Origin: Nocardia aurea
GTDB lineage: Bacteria > Actinomycetota > Actinomycetes > Mycobacteriales > Mycobacteriaceae
DNA: 64,000 nucleotides
NCBI RefSeq assembly: GCF_003123685.1
Contig: NZ_QCYJ01000005.1
Span: forward strand, 124,001-188,000
Reading direction: 5' to 3'
The notes beneath the pieces are model-generated. The model ran no database searches, was not told the origin of the DNA, and saw only the letters and a program-made list of their open reading frames with translations. The translations under genes and the position numbers were made by a program. Numbering within the stretch: position 1 is the first letter of the stretch; every line of letters starts with the position of its first letter. Positions 1-8,365 of the stretch are shown here, piece after piece.

Positions 1-101
1 AGGCAGGAGCGTCACATTGGAGGCGGGGACGATCAGGGCCCCGCGAGTGCTGTCTACGCGCCACGATCCAGCACGTCCCAGTCACCGCTAGGAGTTCACT
101 C

Positions 102-2396
102 GTGTCCGTATACCTCTATAGATGGGGAAAGCTCGCTTTCCGCCGGAAATGGATAGTGCTACCGGTCTGGCTTGTGCTGTTCGTTCTGATCGGCGGCTTG
201 GGCTCCCAGCTCAGCAAGCCGATGACGAACGACTTCAGTATGCCCGCCCTTCCATCGGAGCGCGCCAACGAGATCCTCGACAAACACTTCCCCGGCGCCT
301 CGGAAGCGTTCAAATTCGATGCCGTCACCGGCACGTATGTGATCGCCGCGCCCGAGGGCCAGAAACTGACCGACCCGGCGAACCGTGCGGCGCTCGATGC
401 GTTCATCGCCAAACTCGGTCAGCTCGATATCGTGGATCACGCCAAACCGCTGACCAATCCGGTCGAGACCGCCGACAAGATGGGCTGTCTGACCAACCCG
501 GATCCGTCGCAGTGCAGTGGCGCACCGCTCAACGTGCTCAACAAGACCGAACCGGCGTCCGTGGCCTTCATGAGCGTGCCGTTCACCATCCCCACCTTCA
601 CCGATATCACCGACGAGCAGCGTGAGGCCGCCTACGACGTCGCCGCCGACGCGCGCAACGCCGGACTCACCGTCGAGATGAGCGGCTCGATCGCCCAGAC
701 CAACGAGGGTCCGACCGGCAAGGCCGAGATGATCGGCATGGGCGTCGCGCTGATCGTCATGATCATCGCCTTCGGAGCGATCGTGGCCGCGTTCATCCCG
801 ATCGTCACCGCGATCGTCGGTCTCGGCGCCGCCATGTCGCTGATCATGCTCGGTACCTCCATCACCGACGTGCCCAGTTTCACCACGTTCCTGGCCTCGA
901 TGATCGGTATCGCGCTCTCGATCGACTACGCGCTGTTCATCGTCTCGCGCTACAAACACGAACTCGCCGTGCAGGATTCACCGGAGGAAGCGGCCGGTAT
1001 CGCACTCGGCACCGCCGGTTCGGCGGTGGTGTTCGCCGGTCTGACCGTCATCATCGCGCTCGCCGGACTCGGCATCATCGGCGTGCGGTTCATGACGTTC
1101 ATGGGGCTCGGTGGCGCACTCGCCGCCGCGCTCGCGGTGCTCGCGGCCATCACCCTGATGCCCGCGCTGCTCGGCGCGTTCGGCCGGTTCCTGTTCACGC
1201 CGAAGCTGCCGCTGGTCGCCCAGCACGATCCCGAGGACGACACGCAGGTCACCAACGGTATGCGCCTGGGTCGCCTGATCGGCAAGGCCCCGTGGGCCGC
1301 GCTGATCCTGAGCGTCGCGGTACTCGGCGCGCTCGCCGCACCCGCCGCGGGTCTGAACCTGGGTCTGCCCGGTGAGGACAGCCAGCCGAAGACGACCACC
1401 ATCCGCAAGGCCTACGAACTTCGCACCGAGGGGTTCGGCGAGGGCAGCAACGGTGTGCTCAATATCGCCGCCGACCTCAGCGGCGTCCCCGCGGACAAGC
1501 GCGAAGAGGCGGTCGAGGCGCTGCGGAGCAAACTGGCCTCGTATCCGAATATGGATTACGTGACCGCGCCGCAGTGGAGCGAGGACAAGCAGGGCGCACT
1601 GCTCGACGGCGTGCCCGAATTCGGTCCGAACAACCAGGACACCAAGGATCTGGTGTCCGACGCCAGGGACGCGGAGGCCGAATTCGAGGCCGCCTACGGC
1701 ATGGCGTACGGCGTCACCGGCAGCACCGCCATCGCGGCCGATATCGACCACGTACTGCTCAGCAAGATCGCGCCCTACCTGGCGATCGTCGCGGGCGCGG
1801 CGTTCGTGCTGCTGATCCTGGTATTCCGCTCGATTCTGGTACCGCTGACAGCGGCGCTGGGCTTCCTGCTGTCCATGGCGGCCACCTTCGGCGCGACCGT
1901 GCTCATCTTCCAGGAGGGCGCGCTCGGACTCATCGATGATCCACGTCCGCTGATCAGCTTCCTCCCGATCATGTTGATCGGTCTGGTCTTCGGCCTCGCG
2001 ATGGATTACCAGGTCTTCCTGGTCACCCGCATGCGCGAGGAATACGTGCACGGCAAGTCCGCGAAGGACGCGATGGTCTCCGGCTACCACCACGGCGCCA
2101 GGGTCGTCACGTCGGCGGCGATCATCATGATCTCGGTCTTCGCGTCCTTCCTGCTGGAATCGGACGCGATCGCCAAGCAGATGGGCTTCGCGCTCGCCGT
2201 CGGCGTGCTGCTGGACGCCTTCCTCGTCCGCATGGTGCTGATCCCCGCGCTCTTGACCATCATGGGCAAGTGGTCGTGGTGGATGCCGAAGTGGCTGGAT
2301 CGGATCGTGCCCGAGATCGACGTCGAGGGCTCGAAACTGGTCGAACTACAGAAGAAGACGGTGGACATCACCAAGGAACCCGTCCGTGTGAGCTGA
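102..2396 (+). CDS. MMPL/RND family membrane transporter
   Basis: This is a 764-residue MmpL-type RND transporter of the inner membrane, a family that moves lipids or hydrophobic compounds outward using the proton gradient. One N-terminal helix (about residues 16-38) is followed by a large extracytoplasmic domain (about 40-205), a helix bundle (about 205-375), a second extracytoplasmic domain (about 430-570) and the last helices (about 575-735). Asp-Tyr pairs at D275/Y276 and D635/Y636 sit where the proton-relay pairs of MmpL3-type proteins lie. The GTG start is preceded by TAGGAG. A close, damaged paralogue follows in tandem. The substrate cannot be read from sequence; being in a mycolic-acid organism, an envelope lipid is plausible but is inference. 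Confidence 0.93.
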   Translation: MSVYLYRWGKLAFRRKWIVLPVWLVLFVLIGGLGSQLSKPMTNDFSMPALPSERANEILDKHFPGASEAFKFDAVTGTYVIAAPEGQKLTDPANRAALDAFIAKLGQLDIVDHAKPLTNPVETADKMGCLTNPDPSQCSGAPLNVLNKTEPASVAFMSVPFTIPTFTDITDEQREAAYDVAADARNAGLTVEMSGSIAQTNEGPTGKAEMIGMGVALIVMIIAFGAIVAAFIPIVTAIVGLGAAMSLIMLGTSITDVPSFTTFLASMIGIALSIDYALFIVSRYKHELAVQDSPEEAAGIALGTAGSAVVFAGLTVIIALAGLGIIGVRFMTFMGLGGALAAALAVLAAITLMPALLGAFGRFLFTPKLPLVAQHDPEDDTQVTNGMRLGRLIGKAPWAALILSVAVLGALAAPAAGLNLGLPGEDSQPKTTTIRKAYELRTEGFGEGSNGVLNIAADLSGVPADKREEAVEALRSKLASYPNMDYVTAPQWSEDKQGALLDGVPEFGPNNQDTKDLVSDARDAEAEFEAAYGMAYGVTGSTAIAADIDHVLLSKIAPYLAIVAGAAFVLLILVFRSILVPLTAALGFLLSMAATFGATVLIFQEGALGLIDDPRPLISFLPIMLIGLVFGLAMDYQVFLVTRMREEYVHGKSAKDAMVSGYHHGARVVTSAAIIMISVFASFLLESDAIAKQMGFALAVGVLLDAFLVRMVLIPALLTIMGKWSWWMPKWLDRIVPEIDVEGSKLVELQKKTVDITKEPVRVS

Positions 2397-2418
2397 TCAC
2401 GCGCTCGGTCGACGATCC

Positions 2419-2455
2419 TTCGGCCCCGTACCCCTACCCGGGGTACGGGGCCGAA
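2419..2455 (+). terminator. Strong hairpin after first MMPL gene
   Basis: A perfect 16-bp inverted repeat (2419-2434 with 2440-2455) with a 5-nt loop lies 22 bp past the stop codon of the first transporter. No clear T-tract follows, so it may be a hairpin-only terminator or an RNA-stabilising stem. It separates the two tandem MMPL genes, so the second probably has its own promoter. Confidence 0.65.
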
Positions 2456-2605
2456 GCCGTATCGGCATGTGATCTTGAACTCGGGCTCGGCGCGCAGCAG
2501 ACTCGGGGGTAGTTCGACTCTTCAGCTCGGTGCTTCGCCGATGCACGGCGGTCGGTGGAGAAATTCGTGATCCGGATCGACCCCGACCATCGCGAGGAGA
2601 ACGCT

Positions 2606-4901
2606 GTGTCCGTCTACCTGTATCGGTGGGGAAGGTTCGCCTTCCGGCACAAATGGATCGTGCTGCCGATCTGGGCGGTGCTCTTCGTCGTCCTCGGCGT
2701 GCTCGGCACCCAGCTGAAACAACCGATGACCGATGACCGATGACTTCAGCCTGCCGAACCTGCCCTCCGAACGGGCGACCGAAATCCTCGACGAACATTT
2801 CCCCGGCATGTCCGAGGCATTCGAATTCGACGCGGTCACCGGCACTTACGTCGTCGGCGCGCCCAAGGGCGAGAAACTCACCGACCCGGCCAACCGGGAC
2901 ACGGTGGCCGCGCTGATCGGGCAGATCGAGCAGCTCGGAATCGTCGATCACAGCACGCCGATCGTCGACCCGATCACCGCGACCGAGGAAATGGGCTGCC
3001 TGGTCCCGAATCCCGATCCGAGCACATGCAGCGGCGCGCCCATGAACGTGCTCAACAAGACCGAACCGCAGACCGTCGCCTACTTCAGCGTGCCGTTCAC
3101 GATCGCGAACTTCAGCGATATCACGGCCGAGGATCGTCACGCCGCCTACGACGTCGCCGCTCCCGCCCGCGACGCCGGACTCACCGTGGAGATGAGCGGC
3201 ACCATCGCGATGGATCAGGAGGGGCCGAGCGGACAGTCGGAGATGATCGGCATGGCGGTCGCGTTGGTCGTGATGATCGTGGCGTTCGGCGCGATCGTCG
3301 CCGCGTTCGTCCCGATCGTCACCGCGCTCGTCGGCCTGAGCGCGGCGACCTCGCTGATCTTCCTCGGCACCTCGTTCCTCTCGATCCCGAGTTTCACCAC
3401 CTTCCTCGCCACCATGATCGGCATCGCGCTCTCGATCGACTACGCGCTGTTCATCGTCTCGCGCTACAAACACGAACTCGCGGTGCGGGAACTCCCCGAG
3501 GAGGCGGCGGGCACCGCGCTCGGCACGGCGGGCTCCGCCGTGGTGTTCGCGGGCCTGACCGTCATCATCGCGCTGGTCGGACTGGCCGTGGTCGGCGTGC
3601 GATTCCTGACGTTCATGGGTTTGGGCGGCGCGGTCGCCGCCGCGTTCGCCGTACTCACCGCGATCACCCTGATGCCCGCGCTGCTCGGCGCGTTCGGCAG
3701 GTTCCTGTTCACACCGAAACTGCCGATCGTCGCCCAGCACGATCCCGAGGACGACGACCAGGTCACCAACGGTATGCGGGTCGGCCGGTTCATCGGCCGG
3801 TTCCCGGTGCTGACCCTCGTGCTGAGCATCGTGGTTCTCGGCCTGCTCGCCGCGCCCGCGGTGAATCTCACCCTCGGTCTGCCGGGCGAGGACAGCATGC
3901 CCGAGACCTCCACGGTGCGTAGGGCATACGAATTACGCACCGAGGGTTTCGGCGAGGGCAGCAACGGCGTCCTCCAGGTCGCGGTGGACCTGAGCGATGT
4001 CGCGCCGGAAGCCAGACCGGAAGCGCTTGCGGCACTGCGCGATACCCTCGCGTCCTATTCGGGCATGGAGTATGTGACGCGACCGACGATGAGCCGGGAC
4101 GGGCGGGGCGCACTACTCGACGGAGTGCCCGAGGCCGGGCCCAACAACCAGGAGACCAAGGATCTGGTGCGCGATGCCCGCGACGCCGAGAACCCACTGC
4201 GTGAGCGATACGGCATGACCTACGGCATCACCGGCACCACGGCCATCTACGCCGACATCGACCACGTGCTGCTCAGCAAGATCGTCCCCTACCTGGCGAT
4301 CGTCGCGGGCGCGGCGTTCATCCTGCTGATCCTGGTGTTTCGTTCCATCCTGGTGCCGCTGACGGCGGCGCTGGGCTTCCTACTGTCCATGGCGGCCACC
4401 TTCGGCGCGACCGTGCTCATCTTCCAGGACGGCGCGCTCGGACTCATCGAGGACGAACACGCGATCGTCAGCTTCCTGCCGATCATGTTGATCGGCTTGG
4501 TATTCGGACTCGCCATGGACTACCAGGTCTTCCTGGTCACCCGCATGCGCGAGGAATACGTGCACGGCAAACCGCCGAAGCAGGCCATGATCTCCGGTTA
4601 CCACCACGGGGCGCGGGTCGTCACCTCGGCCGCGATCATCATGATCTCGGTCTTCGGTTCCTTCATCCTCGAAACCGACGCCACCGCCAAGCAGATGGGT
4701 TTCGCCCTGGCCGCCGGCGTGCTGCTGGACGCCTTCCTCGTCCGGATGGTGTTGATCCCCTCGCTGCTCGCGCTGATGGGCACGTGGTCGTGGTGGATGC
4801 CGGGATGGCTGGACCGGATCGTTCCCGACATCGACGTGGAAGGCGCGAAACTGCACGCCCTGCGGACCGATTCGACAGTCACCGAATCCACGTCGGCCTG
4901 A
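2606..4901 (+). pseudogene. Second MMPL transporter, frameshifted near its N-terminus
   Basis: This is a tandem paralogue of the preceding MMPL transporter with the same domain order and near-identical core motifs. A GTG start at 2606 behind GAGGAGA encodes the N-terminus and first membrane helix (45 residues), then stops at 2741-2743. The rest (722 residues) is open from an ATG at 2733 in the +1 frame to 4901. The break lies exactly at a triplicated heptamer, CGATGAC; two copies would restore one frame and align residue-for-residue with the first copy. The two frames overlap by 11 nt, so reinitiation at 2733 is possible but would give a protein lacking helix 1. Everything downstream is intact with no further stops, which argues for a recent, perhaps reversible, slip or a sequencing error rather than old decay. 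Confidence 0.85.
2724..2744 (+). repeat. Heptanucleotide (CGATGAC)x3 causing the frameshift
   Basis: Three perfect head-to-tail copies of CGATGAC occupy 2724-2730, 2731-2737 and 2738-2744 inside the N-terminal coding part of the second MMPL gene. Seven is not a multiple of three, so gain or loss of one copy switches the reading frame. Two copies give the in-frame product. Confidence 0.95.
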
Positions 4902-4928
4902 TCGCGGCCGGACGACGGGCGCGAGCCC

Positions 4929-5183
4929 CTATTCGCTGGGTTGCGGCAGATCGCCGCATTCGGAGAGTTTCGGATTCAGGCCCACGTAGTTGAGCGGACC
5001 CGCGACGGCCGTGAGCGCGATGGTGCCGAAACCCGCGCAGTTGATCGGCCCGATGACGAAGTAGTTCCGCTGGCCTGCGGCGATCATGCCGATGGCCAAC
5101 CAGATCAGGACCAGGAGGCTCCCGACTCGCATGCCGAACTCGTGGGACGGTCGGCCGTAGGTCGCACGCTCGCGCATAGTCAT
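4929..5183 (-). CDS. Small membrane protein, paralogue of the 5619-5834 product
   Basis: An 84-residue protein with one hydrophobic helix (about residues 20-38) followed by a conserved exposed tail containing QRNYF, a GPxNCAGFGT stretch, AGPLNYxGxNPK and a second cysteine. The ATG at 5183 is chosen because GGAAGGA lies 4 nt upstream; a longer open frame extends to 5246 without such support. Its tail aligns almost position-for-position with the 71-residue product encoded 435 bp away on the same strand, so the two are duplicates of one family. I do not recognise the family. The two conserved cysteines and topology suggest an envelope-exposed, possibly disulfide-bonded peptide, which is inference. 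Confidence 0.72.
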   Translation of the reverse strand: MTMRERATYGRPSHEFGMRVGSLLVLIWLAIGMIAAGQRNYFVIGPINCAGFGTIALTAVAGPLNYVGLNPKLSECGDLPQPSE

Positions 5184-5339
5184 CGCATCCTTCCGCACTC
5201 GCGTAAGGGCCGGAAACTCGTACAACCCTCCGCTACCTGCTTTCATGCCCCACGAAGCGTCCCTGCACCGCTACAGCAATTTTTTCAGCGGGATCTGGTA
5301 ATTTCGCGGCATCTTTTTCTCACTCGGGGGCATATTCAA

Positions 5340-5355
5340 TGTTTCTTGTGAAACA
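5340..5355. promoter_or_regulatory. parS-like 16-bp site
   Basis: The sequence TGTTTCTTGTGAAACA matches the canonical ParB site TGTTTCACGTGAAACA at 14 of 16 positions, with both 6-bp arms intact and only the two central bases changed. It lies in a non-coding gap, as many parS sites do. The relatives of this locus lie in the origin-proximal part of the M. tuberculosis chromosome, so a centromere site is credible, but the central change could abolish binding. Confidence 0.4.
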
Positions 5356-5574
5356 TCGCTCTACGCTGCGCGGTAACTCAAATTCTCCGGCCCGAATCGA
5401 CTCCCGGCACTTTTCGGAGCGCGATCGGTATACAAGATCATCCGGTTCGCAAACACATCGCGATCTGACCGCAACCTATCGCCCGACCGAATGTGCATCC
5501 ACCCGGCAAACCCAGTTCGCCTCCGCGGCAACGACACCCGTGCCATCCCCGCCGACGCGTATCCCCCGGACACG

Positions 5575-5607
5575 AAAACGGGCCGGATGCTCGCGCACCC
5601 GGCCCGT
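5575..5607 (-). terminator. Rho-independent terminator of the 5619-5834 gene
   Basis: A 9-bp GC-rich stem (5578-5586 with 5599-5607, loop 12 nt) is followed on the minus strand by TTTTCG, directly after the stop codon of the small membrane protein gene. Confidence 0.75.
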
Positions 5608-5618
5608 TCTCCGAACCA

Positions 5619-5834
5619 CTACGGACTCGGCTGCGGCACGTTGCAGTCATCGATCTTCGGATTCACCCCCATGTAGTTCAGGGGCCCCGCGATGGTGGTC
5701 ACCACGATGGTGCCGAAACCTGCGCAGTTCACCGGCCCGCTGTCGAAGTAATCGCGCTGCGCCGCGGCGATGACGCCGATGAGCAACCAGACAAGGACAA
5801 TCAGTCCACCGATTCTCGAATAACTGTCACGCAT
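5619..5834 (-). CDS. Small membrane protein, paralogue of the 4929-5183 product
   Basis: A 71-residue protein starting at ATG 5834 with a weak GGAAC upstream. One hydrophobic segment (about residues 9-26) precedes QRDYF, GPVNCAGFGT, AGPLNYMGVNPK and a final cysteine, the same signature as the neighbouring 84-residue paralogue. The two genes are read in the same direction but are separated by a terminator and 435 bp, so each is probably transcribed alone. Function is unknown. Confidence 0.72.
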   Translation of the reverse strand: MRDSYSRIGGLIVLVWLLIGVIAAAQRDYFDSGPVNCAGFGTIVVTTIAGPLNYMGVNPKIDDCNVPQPSP

Positions 5835-5963
5835 TGTTCCAACGCGGCTCCGTCGGTGACGCCTCGAACGTCACACCTGTCCGCGCTCCTTACTTCCGCA
5901 CATACCCCGTTCCGGACAAAACATCCGCGGGAACATCGCATTAGTTCCGTTCGTTCAGCGGGG

Positions 5964-6326
5964 GTGACAGGACTGCTGGCGTGGATGATCCCCGGCTGGG
6001 TGCTGCTGCTGGTCGCGGTGGCCGTCTTCGAAACCCTCACGCGCAAGCGACGCCGACGCCGCACCCCCATCGCCGCCACCTTCACCGACGAATTCACCGC
6101 GCTGTTCTACCCCACCAAACGCATGGAACTCGACCACCGCGAATCCATTTCGATGCTCCGCGACGATCACACCCGGGCGGCCCCACCCCCGGTCACGGTG
6201 GATCTCACCCGCCGCATCGTCACCCTCGAGCCGACCTCGGCCGCGATACCGTCCGGTGAAACCGCACCCGCGAATGTGCCCGTTCCGCCACGGATCCGAG
6301 CGCTTGCGTCGCAAGACGGGCGTTGA
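5964..6326 (+). CDS. Small DUF6191-type membrane-anchored protein
   Basis: A 120-residue protein with an N-terminal hydrophobic helix (about residues 6-22), a run of basic residues (RKRRRRR, about 26-32) and a segment FTALFYPTKRMELDHRE...SMLRDD that resembles the DUF6191 family of actinobacteria. The basic run after the helix predicts an inside-facing C-terminal domain. The GTG start at 5964 keeps the whole helix; ATG 5984 is in another frame and not an option. It is transcribed away from the small membrane protein at 5834 and converges on the toxin gene at 6348. No function is known. Confidence 0.65.
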   Translation: MTGLLAWMIPGWVLLLVAVAVFETLTRKRRRRRTPIAATFTDEFTALFYPTKRMELDHRESISMLRDDHTRAAPPPVTVDLTRRIVTLEPTSAAIPSGETAPANVPVPPRIRALASQDGR

Positions 6327-6347
6327 ACGCGCCCGTCCAGTGACCAT

Positions 6348-6761
6348 CTAGACCGCGACGAGGTTCAGCAGCGGTTCGAGCCCCTTGAAGTCGTCAGGGT
6401 TACGGGTGTACAGCGGCAAGCTGAACTGGACCGCCGTAGCGGCTATCTGTAGGTCGGCCACGCGACCCCGCGGCTTGCGTCCGATCTGCTCCAGGAGAAA
6501 CGCCAACGACCCGTAGACGTTGGCCGTCTCGGCGTCGAACGCGAGCGGGTTGAAAGATCTTGCCACCCACTGAAACTGGAGCTGGCGTCGGGCCTGTTTC
6601 ATCGGGTCCGCGGTGGAGTGCAATCCCGCCGCGAGTTCGGCGAGACTCACCGCGCTGATGGCCGCTTCCGCTTCTTCGGGTAGCGATGAATACACCTCGG
6701 AGTAATCGATGAGGACCGACGTGTCGAGCAGCACGTGCCGAGGAACAGCGGGCTCATTCAC
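6348..6761 (-). CDS. vapC: PIN-domain ribonuclease toxin, VapC family
   Basis: A 137-residue PIN-domain protein, the usual VapC size. The metal-binding acidic residues are visible: D13 in LLDTSVL, E42 in SLAEL, D103 in VADLQIAATA and D123 near RNPDD. VapC toxins cleave tRNA or rRNA when released from the antitoxin. The start overlaps the end of the upstream antitoxin gene by 8 nt, typical of a co-translated toxin-antitoxin pair. The target RNA cannot be predicted. Confidence 0.88.
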   Translation of the reverse strand: MNEPAVPRHVLLDTSVLIDYSEVYSSLPEEAEAAISAVSLAELAAGLHSTADPMKQARRQLQFQWVARSFNPLAFDAETANVYGSLAFLLEQIGRKPRGRVADLQIAATAVQFSLPLYTRNPDDFKGLEPLLNLVAV

Positions 6762-7005
6762 GGCCAGGCATCTCCTGGTCGATCATCGCGTCCATGTCGG
6801 CACGCCACTCGCTGTAGTCGACATGCGGTAAATGGGCACTTGTACGGGTGAGCTCGGCGATCGGCACAAAGGTTCGCCGTGCCAGCGGTCTGAGTTCGGC
6901 AACAGCTTTGCCATTGCGGGTGATAGTGAAGCTCTCCCCGGCTTCGACCGCGGCGAGAACTTTGCCACTGTCATTGCGGAGGTCGCGCTGCTGGATAGTC
7001 CTCAT
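6754..7005 (-). CDS. Antitoxin, Phd/YefM type, partner of VapC
   Basis: An 83-residue antitoxin. Residues 1-45 (MRTIQQRDLRN ... FTITRNGKAVAELRPL) match the Phd/YefM/prevent-host-death DNA-binding fold; the C-terminal half, with a DYSEWRADMDAMIDQEM stretch, is the expected toxin-binding tail. ATG 7005 is chosen because the family normally begins at this MRTI position; an in-frame ATG at 7023 would add six residues. The gene lies first in the pair and overlaps the toxin gene. Two direct repeats just upstream are candidate autoregulatory operators. Confidence 0.85.
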   Translation of the reverse strand: MRTIQQRDLRNDSGKVLAAVEAGESFTITRNGKAVAELRPLARRTFVPIAELTRTSAHLPHVDYSEWRADMDAMIDQEMPGRE

Positions 7006-7024
7006 AGCTTCCAAGCTACCCATG

Positions 7025-7051
7025 GTGCTACACGGTGTACAGAGTGCTACA
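7025..7051 (-). promoter_or_regulatory. Candidate antitoxin operator: two TGTAGCAC repeats
   Basis: On the minus strand TGTAGCAC occurs twice, 19 bp apart (7025-7032 and 7044-7051 on the plus strand as GTGCTACA), with TGTACA between them, immediately upstream of the antitoxin start. Spacing of nearly two helical turns fits binding of paired antitoxin dimers on one DNA face. Confidence 0.45.
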
Positions 7052-7109
7052 GCAAAACGGCACTTGTTTCATCGAACGCTTGCCGGGTGAAGCGTGTTCT
7101 TATGGTATG

Positions 7110-7145
7110 AAAAAGCCCCTGACCTGCACTTGCAGGTCAGGGGCT
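7110..7145 (-). terminator. Rho-independent terminator of tRNA-Ser(CGA)
   Basis: A 14-bp stem (7115-7128 with 7131-7144) is followed on the minus strand by five Ts (7114-7110). It starts within a few bases of the tRNA 3' end, so it terminates the tRNA transcript. Confidence 0.85.
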
Positions 7146-7149
7146 CTGG

Positions 7150-7237
7150 CGGTGGCGGAGGGATTTGAACCCTCGGAGGGGGGTTACCCCTCACACGCTT
7201 TCGAGGCGTGCTCCTTAGGCCGCTCGGACACGCCACC
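7150..7237 (-). tRNA. tRNA-Ser (anticodon CGA)
   Basis: Class II tRNA of 88 nt with acceptor GGTGGCG/CGCCACC, a long variable arm, the T-loop GGTTCAAATCC and anticodon loop CTCGAAA, giving CGA for UCG codons. CCA is encoded at 7149-7147. It lies just downstream of tadA on the same strand. Confidence 0.96.
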
Positions 7238-7292
7238 GCCGAGAACAATACCGGAAGGGCGCTGGATCGCTAAATCGCCTGGAACCGGGCGG

Positions 7293-7766
7293 TCAGCGAC
7301 GCTGCTGGAAGAAGGTGTCGAGGAGGGCGGCGCATTCGGGTTCGAGGATTCCGCCCCTGACGTCGGGGCGGTGATTGAGGCGACGGTCCCGCACGACGTC
7401 CCACAGCGAGCCGACCGCGCCGGTCTTGGGCTCCCAGGCGCCGAAGACGACCCGGCCGACGCGGGCGAGGACCAGGGCGCCCGCGCACATCGTGCACGGT
7501 TCGAGGGTGACGGCCAGGGTCGCGCCCTCCAGCCGCCAACTGTCGCCGAAGACGGCGGCCGCACGGCGCAGCGCCAAGACCTCGGCGTGGGCGGTGGGGT
7601 CACCGAGGGCCTCGCGCGCGTTCGCGGCGCGCGCGAGTTCGCGGCCTTGCGCGTCGAAGACGACCGCGCCGACCGGGACATCGCGGGGGTCGGCCTCGGC
7701 AGCCGCCGCGATGGCGGCACGGACCATCGCGGTATCCGAAATGATCGGGTTCTGCGGCAGATTCAC
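7293..7766 (-). CDS. tadA: tRNA-specific adenosine deaminase TadA
   Basis: A 157-residue zinc deaminase that converts the wobble adenosine of tRNA-Arg(ACG) to inosine. The zinc and catalytic residues are present: H60-A-E62 and the P90-C91-x-x-C94 motif. A tRNA-Arg with anticodon ACG, its expected substrate, is encoded in this window at 23360. The GTG start lies 1 nt after the stop of the upstream gene, so the two are co-translated. The order matches M. tuberculosis Rv3753c-Rv3752c from memory. Confidence 0.93.
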   Translation of the reverse strand: MNLPQNPIISDTAMVRAAIAAAAEADPRDVPVGAVVFDAQGRELARAANAREALGDPTAHAEVLALRRAAAVFGDSWRLEGATLAVTLEPCTMCAGALVLARVGRVVFGAWEPKTGAVGSLWDVVRDRRLNHRPDVRGGILEPECAALLDTFFQQRR

Positions 7767-7767
7767 G

Positions 7768-8307
7768 TCACCGAGGCAGTTTGTCCAGCACCGCGGATAG
7801 TTCGTTGGCGAAACCGAGTCGCTGGGCGATCATGCCGAGCTGTTCGTCCGGGTACAGGTCGGTCTCGGCGAGGATGACGCTCAGCACGGGCTCGGGCAGG
7901 CCGAGATCGGCGAGCACACCGAGATCGCCTTCTTCCCAGGGTTCGATATCGTCGAGTTCGTCGGGTTCGATATCGGGAATCTCGACATTGAGCGCTTCGA
8001 GGACGTCGGCGGCGATGTCGTATTCGATCGCCGCGGTGGCATCCGATACCAGCAGCCTGGTTCCGCTCGGCGCCGGACGCAAGACGACGAAGAATTCGTC
8101 ATCGATGTCGAGCAGGCCGAACACCGCGCCCGAGCTGCGCAATGCTTTGAGTTCGTCCTCCGCCACGGACAAATTGGTGAGCGCTTCCGAGCTCAGCGGA
8201 CTACACCGCCATTTGCCGTCTTCGCGGACAACCGCCACTGCGAACCCTTCCACGTCGTCGTAATCTTCCGACGTCGCCCTGTTAGTGCCCGAGCGCTGTG
8301 CTGCCAT
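7768..8307 (-). CDS. tRNA adenosine deaminase-associated protein (Rv3753c-like)
   Basis: A 179-residue soluble acidic protein of the family routinely found directly upstream of tadA in actinobacteria. It has an N-terminal mixed domain (about residues 15-110) and an acidic linker (IPDIEPDELDDIEPWEEGD, about 112-130) leading to a helical tail. Its stop is 1 nt from the tadA start, and it diverges from tyrA across 58 bp. ATG 8307 is chosen; the open frame continues further but into the tyrA coding region. The biochemical role is unknown; partnership with TadA is inferred from linkage. Confidence 0.85.
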   Translation of the reverse strand: MAAQRSGTNRATSEDYDDVEGFAVAVVREDGKWRCSPLSSEALTNLSVAEDELKALRSSGAVFGLLDIDDEFFVVLRPAPSGTRLLVSDATAAIEYDIAADVLEALNVEIPDIEPDELDDIEPWEEGDLGVLADLGLPEPVLSVILAETDLYPDEQLGMIAQRLGFANELSAVLDKLPR

Positions 8308-8365
8308 GGCCGCAACGGTAGTCTGCCTGACCCGAAATGTTGAAGTCGTATGCCAATCTGTTCCG

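Larger units (their letters stand above)
5184..5618. other. 435-bp gap between the two paralogous small genes
   Basis: No convincing gene lies here. It holds the promoter side of the 4929-5183 gene, a T-rich stretch around 5278-5325, a parS-like palindrome at 5340-5355 and, at its right end, a terminator for the 5619-5834 gene. It is visibly less GC-rich than its surroundings between about 5270 and 5360. Confidence 0.6.

Noticed and set aside
978..2093. 371-codon minus-strand open frame within the first MMPL gene
   Set aside because: Composition (very high Arg, Asp, Glu, His) is typical of antisense frames; the opposite strand is a conserved transporter.
4289..4856. Overlapping minus-strand frames in the second MMPL gene
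   Set aside because: They mirror frames in the first copy because the genes are paralogous; none has coding support.
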